This document shows positions 16,970-24,636 of a stretch of 56,110 nucleotides of DNA, piece after piece. Source of the stretch: Lachnospiraceae bacterium. GTDB lineage: Bacteria > Bacillota > Clostridia > Lachnospirales > Lachnospiraceae. The stretch covers positions 1-56,110 of the forward strand of contig JAFXGR010000060.1 in NCBI GenBank assembly GCA_017520155.1. Direction: 5' to 3'. Positions within the stretch are counted from its first letter, which is position 1. Each line of letters opens with the position of its first letter. Both the position numbers and the translations under genes were made by a program. Below the pieces are notes generated by a model, which did no database searches, was not told the origin of the DNA, and saw only the letters and a program-made list of their open reading frames with translations.

Positions 16970-18772
16970 CTATAAAGCCAAAAAGCTGTCCACGGTTTTA
17001 GCAATCTGCTCCATTCCACCGCACCAGAAGACCTTGTCTGTAAGATCAATTCCCACCATTTTTCCTGCATCTTCTGCAGAACAGGTTACGGTCGCCTTTA
17101 ATAACGCTTTATATTTTTCCACAAACGCTTCCCCTTCTTTTTCAAAGATGTTGTAAAGTCCTAAGGCAAAAAGATTACCGAAGGCGTAAGGGAAGTTATA
17201 GAAGCTTAACCCTTCACTGTAATAATGAGGCTTGCAAATCCACATTCCGGGATTTAAATATTCGGGATCCAGACCATCCCCATAAGCTTCTTTCTGGGCA
17301 TTTACCATTAATTCATTTAAATCCTCTGCCATAAGGAATTTACTCTGACTTTGTTCAAACACTGCAGTTTCAAAAAGATATCTGGAATAGATATCAAGAA
17401 TTACCTGTGTATGCTCCTTCAGATCATTTTCCAAAAGATTCAGTCTCTCTTCTCCTTCTGCTTTACTTAATGCATATTTTCCAAGATGCACTTCATTGAA
17501 GGTAGAAGCTGTTTCCGCTACCGGCATAGGATAGTCCTGATTTAAAATACGTTCATTTTCAATCTGCTTATTATGGTAAGCGTGCCCCAGCTCATGAGCC
17601 AATGTTCCCACTGCATTAAAGGAGCCGTCAAAGTTGGTTAAGATACGGCTTTGCTTTAAGAAAGAAACACCGGAGCAAAAAGCACCTCCTCTTTTTCCTT
17701 TTCTTGGATAAAAATCAATCCATTCCTGTTCAAAAGCATCCTTAATCATGCCGGATAAATCACCGGAGAAGGAACCAAAGCAGGTTACCAGATAATCCTT
17801 TGCCTCCTCCACCGTAAATGTACGGTCTGTTTTTCCCATGGGAGCAAATAACTCGTACCAGGGAAGTCCGTTGGTATAGCCCATCATCTCTGCTTTTTTG
17901 CGAAGATATTTTCTTAATACAGGGGCATATTCCCTAATAGCTTCCATCATGGCATCCAAGGTTTTTCTTTCCATTCTTGACTGATTTAAGGTCATCTCAA
18001 GAACTGATTCATACCCTCTCTTTTTACAAAGCATAGTTACCTGATTTTTAATATTATTAATGGAAAAGGCTACCGAATCCTGAATTTTTTTATAGGAAGC
18101 AAGCTCTGCTTCATAAGCTTTTTTACGCACTTCTGCCTCTTGGCTATAGGCAAGATTTCTTACCTCGGATAAGGTAATTTCCTTTTCTTCATAGTCCACC
18201 TTTACGGTAGAGGTAAGAAAGCTTTGCAGCTGACTCCACTGAGATCCTGCCACCATATTCATGGCAGAGGCCATTTCTTCTGCCTCCTCAGAAAGCAAAT
18301 GCTTTGCTTCCTCTTTATTTTCTTTTACTAAAAATTCATAGGCCTTAATCAGGCTGCTTTCTTTGGTCAAATTTTCTATATTGTCAATTTCCGCCATCAT
18401 TTTTTTCATTGCAGAGTACATGGGAGAAAAACGGGCGTATAATTTCTGCAGTCTGGCTGACTGAGCCATTAAGTCTCCGTTCTCTGTATCTACAGACTGG
18501 GATAAATCCACATACTGCATCAGCTTATAGAACAGAGTATATACCTTTTCCCATTGGTAAAGGATGGCTTCTGCCTTTTCTCTTTCCTCCACAATTCCTC
18601 CGTGACAGCTTTTTTTCGCTTCACAGGAGCAGGGGGTAAGTTTATTTTCCTTAAGCTGTTCTAAAATACATTGAGTTTCTTCTATGGCCCCTTCCAGTAA
18701 TTTTATATCCTGCTCATAGGCCGGATCAGTAAGTCCCTGGTAAATAGGACTTAAATTCCATTCTGTTTTCAT
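16970..18772 (-). CDS. M3-family oligoendopeptidase
   Basis: 600 residues. The zinc motif HELGHAYHN lies near residue 397, with the downstream Glu ligand in VAETASTFNEVHL. It is clearly divergent from the neighbouring PepF, with a different N-terminal helical region and a Cys-rich stretch (TPCSCEAKKSC) near residue 45. AAGGAG precedes the ATG. It is probably a cytoplasmic peptidase acting on peptides taken up by the opp system encoded just upstream on the same strand. Confidence 0.93.
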   Translation of the reverse strand: MKTEWNLSPIYQGLTDPAYEQDIKLLEGAIEETQCILEQLKENKLTPCSCEAKKSCHGGIVEEREKAEAILYQWEKVYTLFYKLMQYVDLSQSVDTENGDLMAQSARLQKLYARFSPMYSAMKKMMAEIDNIENLTKESSLIKAYEFLVKENKEEAKHLLSEEAEEMASAMNMVAGSQWSQLQSFLTSTVKVDYEEKEITLSEVRNLAYSQEAEVRKKAYEAELASYKKIQDSVAFSINNIKNQVTMLCKKRGYESVLEMTLNQSRMERKTLDAMMEAIREYAPVLRKYLRKKAEMMGYTNGLPWYELFAPMGKTDRTFTVEEAKDYLVTCFGSFSGDLSGMIKDAFEQEWIDFYPRKGKRGGAFCSGVSFLKQSRILTNFDGSFNAVGTLAHELGHAYHNKQIENERILNQDYPMPVAETASTFNEVHLGKYALSKAEGEERLNLLENDLKEHTQVILDIYSRYLFETAVFEQSQSKFLMAEDLNELMVNAQKEAYGDGLDPEYLNPGMWICKPHYYSEGLSFYNFPYAFGNLFALGLYNIFEKEGEAFVEKYKALLKATVTCSAEDAGKMVGIDLTDKVFWCGGMEQIAKTVDSFLAL

Positions 18773-18828
18773 TTATCTCTCCTTTTTTTCTACTTATTGT
18801 ACTTAACTTAGGAAATTCTTTAAGATAA

Positions 18829-18857
18829 GCCGGCTTTCTCTTTAAAAGAAAGCCGGC
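18829..18857 (-). terminator. Hairpin overlapping the end of the small membrane-protein gene
   Basis: 11-bp GC-rich stem GCCGGCTTTCT with its complement. One arm codes the last residues of the 76-residue protein. It likely ends the opp transcript before the peptidase gene; the T-tail is short. Confidence 0.7.
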
Positions 18858-19072
18858 ATCATTCCAATAAAACACATAATAAGTACCACAATCATAGCTG
18901 CAGGAAGAAATACCAGCAAAGCGGAGATAATCAAAGCAGGAAGGTCTCCTTTTTCCAGGGAGGAGGAAAGAAACTCCTCTTCTCTCTCCCCGGGATTTAC
19001 TTTGCCCTTATTTTCCTCAGCTTTATCTTTCGAATACTTCATTGCACGATCTACTCGTTTTTGAAATAACAT
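18842..19072 (-). CDS. Small membrane protein at the end of the opp operon
   Basis: 76 residues from the ATG at 19072, chosen because GGAGG lies 8 nt upstream (the frame is open nine codons further). A basic and charged N-terminal half (QKRVDRAMKYSKDKAEENK) is followed by one long hydrophobic stretch (about 48-76) with no charged tail. I do not recognise a family. It starts 52 nt after oppF, so it is probably an accessory part of the importer or a neighbour by chance. Confidence 0.65.
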   Translation of the reverse strand: MLFQKRVDRAMKYSKDKAEENKGKVNPGEREEEFLSSSLEKGDLPALIISALLVFLPAAMIVVLIMCFIGMMPAFF

Positions 19073-19124
19073 TAAGCTTCCTCCAGCCTGCTGCACCATT
19101 TTTATCTAAAACAATGTGCAGGGT

Positions 19125-20639
19125 TTATATTCTTTTATGGTGACAAGCTACAAAATGGTTTGGACGAACCTCTTCCCATTCAGGAACAACCTGACGACAG
19201 ATTTCTGTACAATAAGCACAACGGGTATGGAACTTACATCCTTTTGGAGGGTTCACCGGACTGGGAATATCTCCCTCTAAAATCTGAAGTTCTTTACGGC
19301 TTTCATCTTCCGTAGTAGGAATAGCATTTAACAGAGCTTCTGTATAAGGATGAATGGGATTAGCAAAAATATCCTGAGAATCTGCTAATTCCACCATATT
19401 TCCTAAGTACATAACACCAATTCTGTCAGAAATATATTTTACAACGGATAAGTCGTGTGTAATAAACAAATAGGTAAGGTTTGCTTCTTCCTTTAAATCC
19501 TGGAGAAGATTAATAATCTGTGCCTGAATAGATACGTCCAAAGCAGAAACTGCTTCGTCACATACTACGAATTTAGGCTGTGTTGCCAACGCTCTGGCAA
19601 TACCGATACGCTGTCTCTGTCCTCCGGAGAACTGGTGAGGGAAACGATGAAGGAAATAAGGTGCCAAACCACACTGGTCCATAATTTTTAACACACGCTC
19701 CTGCATTCTTTCATCCTTACGTTTGATCATGTTGTGAGCCTGCATACCTTCACTGATAATCTGTCCCACACTCATACGAGGATTCAAGGAAGAATAGGGA
19801 TCCTGGAAGATTAACTGTAAATCCCGACGAAGCTTACGCATTTCGTTATAATTTAAACGTGCCAAGTCAATTCCTTCGTCACGATATTCTTCGTACTTTA
19901 AGAATTCAGGATTATTTTTATAGGGAGCACGCATCTGTTCTATTTCACTGCGAAGATTTTCCAGCTCTTTTTTGGCCTTTTCAATCTGTGCACTAACGTC
20001 ATCTACGTTCATTCTGCAGCTGTCTACCTTACTTTGGCTTCCTTTTCCCTTATCCAAGGCAAATTCCGCATCTGCAAGATCCACATTGGCATCCTGTAAG
20101 GAATCATGAAGTCCGGCAATTTTACGGGAAAGATCATATACTTTTCCATAGATATTCTGAACAGGTGTTAGGTCTTCCACAGTAATAAAGCCGCCCACAA
20201 TCTTTGTCATGTTGAGCATAGCATCCTCTGCCAGCTTTCTGGCTGTATCCAGCTCTTCATGCTTAGCAAACTGCTGCTCCTCGGTAAGCTTGCTGTATTC
20301 ATTTTCCAGCTTTTCTTTTTTGCTTTCCAGCTCTTTCCAGTTCTTTCTCAGCTTAGGAAGATTTTTTATAGTGGTCTGGAAATACTTAGGTGCCAGCTCT
20401 TCCAAAGAACGACCATAATACATGGTACGTCCGTAGGTTTGATGATACAGCTGAAGAATGGTACGTCCCAGGGTTGACTTACCACAGCCTGATTCTCCTA
20501 CCAGACCAAAGGTCTCCCCTTTATAAATATCAATGGACACCCCATCATTTGCCTTAACAACACGTCCCTTTTTTATAGGGAAATATTGCTTCAAATTACT
20601 TATACTTAATAAAACTTCTTTATTATTCTTATTTACCAC
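19125..20639 (-). CDS. oppF: Oligopeptide ABC transporter ATPase OppF with a large internal insertion
   Basis: 504 residues from the GTG at 20639, chosen because AAGGAGG lies 8 nt upstream and the start overlaps the end of oppD by 11 nt. Walker A GESGCGKST (48-56), Q-loop IFQDPYSSLNPRM (near 277-289), signature SGGQRQRIGIARAL, Walker B VVCDEAVSALD and the C-terminal oligopeptide/dipeptide zinc-binding-like CKFHTRCAYCTEIC are all present. Between Walker A and the Q-loop there are about 220 residues instead of about 50. The extra 170 or so (85-255) are highly charged and heptad-like (KELESKKEKLENEYSKL, KKELENLRSEIEQM), predicting an antiparallel coiled coil. The ATPase core looks intact. Confidence 0.93.
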   Translation of the reverse strand: MVNKNNKEVLLSISNLKQYFPIKKGRVVKANDGVSIDIYKGETFGLVGESGCGKSTLGRTILQLYHQTYGRTMYYGRSLEELAPKYFQTTIKNLPKLRKNWKELESKKEKLENEYSKLTEEQQFAKHEELDTARKLAEDAMLNMTKIVGGFITVEDLTPVQNIYGKVYDLSRKIAGLHDSLQDANVDLADAEFALDKGKGSQSKVDSCRMNVDDVSAQIEKAKKELENLRSEIEQMRAPYKNNPEFLKYEEYRDEGIDLARLNYNEMRKLRRDLQLIFQDPYSSLNPRMSVGQIISEGMQAHNMIKRKDERMQERVLKIMDQCGLAPYFLHRFPHQFSGGQRQRIGIARALATQPKFVVCDEAVSALDVSIQAQIINLLQDLKEEANLTYLFITHDLSVVKYISDRIGVMYLGNMVELADSQDIFANPIHPYTEALLNAIPTTEDESRKELQILEGDIPSPVNPPKGCKFHTRCAYCTEICRQVVPEWEEVRPNHFVACHHKRI

Positions 20640-21621
20640 TGTTGCGATCCTCCTTCTTAGGATAGAAGCAGCGCACCTGCTGTGTATCACTAACACGGGT
20701 CAGCTGCGGCTCCTCTTTGCGGCAGCGTTCCGTAGCATATTTACAACGTGGTGCAAACTTACAGCCTACAGGCAGATCCAAAGGATGAGGAACTGCACCG
20801 GGAATTGCCTCCAAACGAACTCCCGCCGGTGTATCCAAACGGGGAATAGAAAGCATTAATCCTTCTGTATACGGATGGGAATATTCGCTTACATGGAATA
20901 TGGTGTGGGCAGGAGCAAGTTCTACTACCTGACCGCAATACATAACTGCCACATCATCTGCCATCTGGTTAATTACTCCCAGGTCATGTGTAATGAAAAG
21001 AACAGCCGTACCGTTTTGTTCCTTTAATTCGTTCATCAGCTTCAATATCTGAGCCTGAATTGTTACGTCCAAAGCTGTTGTGGGTTCATCCGCGATTAAC
21101 AGCTTAGGCTTACAAGCCAATGCCATAGCAATCATAACACGCTGACGCATACCACCGGAAAGCTGGTGAGGATATTGATTGGCAACAACAGAGGGGTTGG
21201 CAATCTTTACATCAGCCAACAGTTCAACGGCCTTTTTAGCCGCTTCTTTCTTATTCATTCCCTGATGAATCATCAAAGGCTCAGACAGCTGCTTACTAAT
21301 GGTAAATACAGGATTTAAGCTTGTCATCGGTTCTTGAAAAATAACGGAAATTGCATTTCCACGAATCTGATATAATTCATTTCTTGTAAGCTTTGTTAAA
21401 TCCTTTCCTTCAAATAAAATTTCACCACTGTCAATATAACCATTATTATCCAACAGCTGCAATACGCTCATGGCAGAAACACTTTTTCCGGATCCGGATT
21501 CTCCTACAACACCTAAAACCTTTCCGGCATCCAAGGAGTAACTAACATCGTTTACGGCTTTCACAACTCCCTTTTTGGTATTGAAGAAGGTTTTTAAATG
21601 ATTTAATTCCAATAATGCCAT
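20629..21621 (-). CDS. oppD: Oligopeptide ABC transporter ATPase OppD
   Basis: 330 residues, normal length. Walker A GESGSGKS, Q-loop IFQEPMTSLNP, signature LSGGMRQRVMIAMAL, Walker B LLIADEPTTALD and H-loop ITHDL are all complete. The C-terminal oligopeptide domain has CKFAPRCKYATERC. Unlike its partner OppF it has no insertion. AAGGAGG precedes the ATG. It sits between oppC and oppF in the operon. Confidence 0.96.
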   Translation of the reverse strand: MALLELNHLKTFFNTKKGVVKAVNDVSYSLDAGKVLGVVGESGSGKSVSAMSVLQLLDNNGYIDSGEILFEGKDLTKLTRNELYQIRGNAISVIFQEPMTSLNPVFTISKQLSEPLMIHQGMNKKEAAKKAVELLADVKIANPSVVANQYPHQLSGGMRQRVMIAMALACKPKLLIADEPTTALDVTIQAQILKLMNELKEQNGTAVLFITHDLGVINQMADDVAVMYCGQVVELAPAHTIFHVSEYSHPYTEGLMLSIPRLDTPAGVRLEAIPGAVPHPLDLPVGCKFAPRCKYATERCRKEEPQLTRVSDTQQVRCFYPKKEDRNSGK

Positions 21622-21632
21622 AATAACCCTCC

Positions 21633-23435
21633 TTAACGTTCCATAGATTTGGGATCGAAAGCACTTCTTAGTGCATCTCCCACAAGGTTAATACAAACCG
21701 TACAGATACCAAAAACTGTGGCAGGAAATACCCATCTCCACCAAAACTGCTGAATAACTACTGAGTTATTTGCACTGGTCAGCATATTTCCCCAGGTTGG
21801 TGTAGGGGCAGAAATTCCAAATCCTAAATAAGACAATGTGGATTCTGTTAACATACAAGTAGCAAAATCTAAGGTGGCAGTTACTAAAATCATGGAAAGT
21901 ACATTGGGAAGAATATGACGGAATACAATGGCGCCTTCCTTTACTCCCATAGCCTTGGCAGCAATTACGAATTCCTGCTCTCTCTGACTAAGGATCTGTG
22001 CACGAATCAATCGACATGTTCCCGGCCAGGAAAGTACTCCAAGTACGATCATAATTAAATACATACGCTGTTCCACAGAAATTCTGGTTCCGATAATGGC
22101 TGATAAAATCATGGCAAAAGGAAGGAAAGGCAATCCTCCTACAACTTCAGCAACACGCATAATCAACATATCGATCCATCCACCAAAATAACCGGCAACA
22201 CCACCTAAAATAATTCCGATAATTAGGGAAATAATAACGGCAATGGCACCTACTGTCATGGTAACACGACCACCGTTGGCAATTCGATTAAGTAAATCTC
22301 TTCCTAAATCATCAGTTCCGAAAAGATATCCTCTTAATCCCCAGGTTTCCACTTCGCCTTCATCTGTTAATGCATAATTCTGATAGAAGCCTGAGAAAAT
22401 ATTCTCAATATTTTTACTGTGAACGGAAGCAGGAACATCACATACATCATGTGTTTCGCTTCCCCAGGTAATCACATCACCGTTTTCCAATAATGCAGTA
22501 TAGTGGTTTAATCCACCATAAATTTTTACCGGTTTGCTGTCCATAGCAGGAACTTCATTTTCACCGTTTATCATATTTCCCCAAACGGTAATGTTACCTT
22601 CTGCATCTACTGCCGCTACAGTAGACCCTGTTGATGAAATATCCACAATGCCTGATGCCGCACTTTCCGGAACATCACTAAAGGCATTCTTCTGAAGTCC
22701 TCCGTAAACTACGCTTCCATCTTTCAACAAAGCAATATAGCTGTAAGTAGTCAGTGCTACTTTTTCAATCTGACCTTCATATTCTCTGCGTAAATTTAAA
22801 TCTGCCATATTGCTGTTTCCCCACAGATACAGCTGTCCATCTTCTGTCACTGCAGCACTGAATTGATATCCTGCTTCAATCTGCTTAATTTTCAGATTTT
22901 CATTTTTACGCATGGCCCCTTTTATCTCCTGAGGAAGACGAGCCTGTCCCAGACGTTCATTTCCCCAAACATAAACCCCGCCATTTTCATCCAAGGCTAC
23001 AATATGGTCATAACCGGTAGCCACTTTTACTATTTTTGCCTGCTGAACTTCCTCGGGAATATCTGCCAAGTTGATAGTATCAGTAATTCTTGTATATCCC
23101 CAGGTATAAACCTTACCGGTATCCGATACACCTACGGCAAAGGTAGTTCCGGGAGCAATATCTGCTACATGCCCTTTTAATTCCTTAGGAATCTCCATTA
23201 ATTTCATGGTTGGGGGCACGTTTGCCTGTGTATTATCCTGAAAACTTAAATCTAATACAATAAAACGAGGTGCAATCATCACAAATGCAAAAATAAGGAT
23301 GAATACAATCAAACCTGTCATTCCCAGGGGATTGTGGAGAAAATTACGAAGCACCAGTCGTCCGGGGCTTTGTACCTGTTCCTCCTCCATAAAATTCTGT
23401 TCCTTGTTTCTGTTGCCAAAAAGGCGGGAAAGCAA
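21633..23435 (-). CDS. oppC: Oligopeptide ABC permease OppC with a seven-repeat RCC1-like propeller in loop 1
   Basis: 600 residues. The first membrane helix is at about 40-57. Residues about 76-369 hold seven repeats with the RCC1 pattern (YTWG, YVWG, YLWG, VYGG, TVWG, ITWG, ETWG, each preceded by a G-x-x-x-x-x-A-L type strand). The normal OppC sequence then resumes at LFGTDDLGRDLLNRI, with five more helices and the permease EAA-like region (AAKAMGVKEGAIVFRHILPN). Topology puts the propeller outside the cell, next to the OppA docking site. The start is uncertain. The frame begins at a TTG (23435), or at an ATG at 23390 after AAGGA. A perfect AAGGAGGG-ATG at 23464 lies one base out of frame. 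Confidence 0.93.
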   Translation of the reverse strand: MLSRLFGNRNKEQNFMEEEQVQSPGRLVLRNFLHNPLGMTGLIVFILIFAFVMIAPRFIVLDLSFQDNTQANVPPTMKLMEIPKELKGHVADIAPGTTFAVGVSDTGKVYTWGYTRITDTINLADIPEEVQQAKIVKVATGYDHIVALDENGGVYVWGNERLGQARLPQEIKGAMRKNENLKIKQIEAGYQFSAAVTEDGQLYLWGNSNMADLNLRREYEGQIEKVALTTYSYIALLKDGSVVYGGLQKNAFSDVPESAASGIVDISSTGSTVAAVDAEGNITVWGNMINGENEVPAMDSKPVKIYGGLNHYTALLENGDVITWGSETHDVCDVPASVHSKNIENIFSGFYQNYALTDEGEVETWGLRGYLFGTDDLGRDLLNRIANGGRVTMTVGAIAVIISLIIGIILGGVAGYFGGWIDMLIMRVAEVVGGLPFLPFAMILSAIIGTRISVEQRMYLIMIVLGVLSWPGTCRLIRAQILSQREQEFVIAAKAMGVKEGAIVFRHILPNVLSMILVTATLDFATCMLTESTLSYLGFGISAPTPTWGNMLTSANNSVVIQQFWWRWVFPATVFGICTVCINLVGDALRSAFDPKSMER

Positions 23436-23476
23436 GGATACTTTATTCTTTTTATTCTGTACATTATTTCCCTCCT

Positions 23477-24496
23477 TTACTTATCTACACGAACTCTGGG
23501 GTCTACCAGTCCGTAGCTTAAGTCCATAATTAACTGACCAATCAAACTTACGGCACAATAGAACATCTGTGTTGCCAGTGCCAGTTCATAATCACTATTT
23601 CTTAATGCCAGGTAATATACCTGTCCCATACCATTTAAGGTAAAGGTGGTTTCTATGATAACAGAACCACTGAAGATAGTAATAAACCATCCGATAATAA
23701 CAGTAACTACAGGCAGTAACGCATTTCTCCACGCATGAGAATAAATTACCACTTTTTCCCGAAGACCCTTTGCACGGGCTGTACGAATATAATCCATTCC
23801 CAAAGCATCAATCATGGCGGTACGAACGTAACGTGTCATTCCTCCTAAGGAAGCAAAGGTCATAATTAATACCGGCAAGGTAAGATAATAAATTCTGTCT
23901 AAAAATGCCTGCATACCCTGGTAATTGGATCCCGGAGTCTCCATACCACTAACCGGAAGCCAACGAAGCTTTACCGCAAAAAGCCAGATAAACACCAGCG
24001 CAATAATATATATAGGAATACTGTAACCAATAATGGTCATAAACTGGACGGCATTATCAAATTTACCGTTTTTGCGCACCGCACAAAAGATTCCCAGGGG
24101 AATGGTAATGGCTAGAGCCAAAAAGGTAACAAACAGATTGATAATCATGGTATTCTTCATTCTGATGGGCAATACTTCCGTTACATCCTTTTTGAAGAAG
24201 TTGGAATATCCAAAATATCCCTGAAGCATTCCGTGAAGCTCACCGGATTCCTTCTCCGGTGCAAACCCCATCCATCTGGCATAACGCAGAAGAATAGGGT
24301 CATCAAGTCCCATTTGTTCTCTCAGATTCTGATATCTTTGTTCGTATTCTGCCGGTCTCAGTGTTGTCTTAATTCCTTCCAGCTCTGCTCTCGCAGGGTC
24401 ACTGGGAATGAGATTGTATAATAAATACATCAAGACAGAGACAATGAGAAACACAAAAATCATATAAATAATTCGTTTCACGATGTATTTCTTCAT
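23477..24496 (-). CDS. oppB: Oligopeptide ABC permease OppB
   Basis: 339 residues with six membrane helices. The start MKKYIVKRIIYMIFVFLIVS and the permease loop TARAKGLREKVVIYSHAWRNALLPVVT are typical of OppB/DppB. The segment between helices 1 and 2 is of the usual size, so only OppC is enlarged. GGAGG is 9 nt before the ATG. It is the first gene after the hairpins that follow oppA. Confidence 0.95.
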   Translation of the reverse strand: MKKYIVKRIIYMIFVFLIVSVLMYLLYNLIPSDPARAELEGIKTTLRPAEYEQRYQNLREQMGLDDPILLRYARWMGFAPEKESGELHGMLQGYFGYSNFFKKDVTEVLPIRMKNTMIINLFVTFLALAITIPLGIFCAVRKNGKFDNAVQFMTIIGYSIPIYIIALVFIWLFAVKLRWLPVSGMETPGSNYQGMQAFLDRIYYLTLPVLIMTFASLGGMTRYVRTAMIDALGMDYIRTARAKGLREKVVIYSHAWRNALLPVVTVIIGWFITIFSGSVIIETTFTLNGMGQVYYLALRNSDYELALATQMFYCAVSLIGQLIMDLSYGLVDPRVRVDK

Positions 24497-24528
24497 CGTA
24501 CATTTTCCTCCAATTTCCTGTTTTTTTC

Positions 24529-24592
24529 TTTTTCACACAGATAATCATTTTGATGTAAATGTGAAAAAGCAAATAATCATTTGTGTGAAAAA
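24529..24592. repeat. Inverted and direct repeats between oppA and oppB
   Basis: Arms TTTTTCACACA (24529-24539) and TGTGTGAAAAA (24582-24592) are perfect complements. Inside are two copies of ATAATCATTT and a further TGTGAAAAAG. In the transcript this forms a second stem just after the terminator hairpin and could stabilise the oppA message. Confidence 0.6.
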
Positions 24593-24615
24593 GACGGGGC
24601 AAAAAGTGCCCCGTC
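24588..24615 (-). terminator. Intercistronic terminator after oppA
   Basis: Stem GACGGGGC / GCCCCGTC with a 7-nt loop and TTTTT after it on the minus strand, 21 nt past the oppA stop. It probably makes binding protein more abundant than the membrane parts. Confidence 0.9.
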
Positions 24616-24636
24616 TCAAAGATTCACAGGGAAAGG

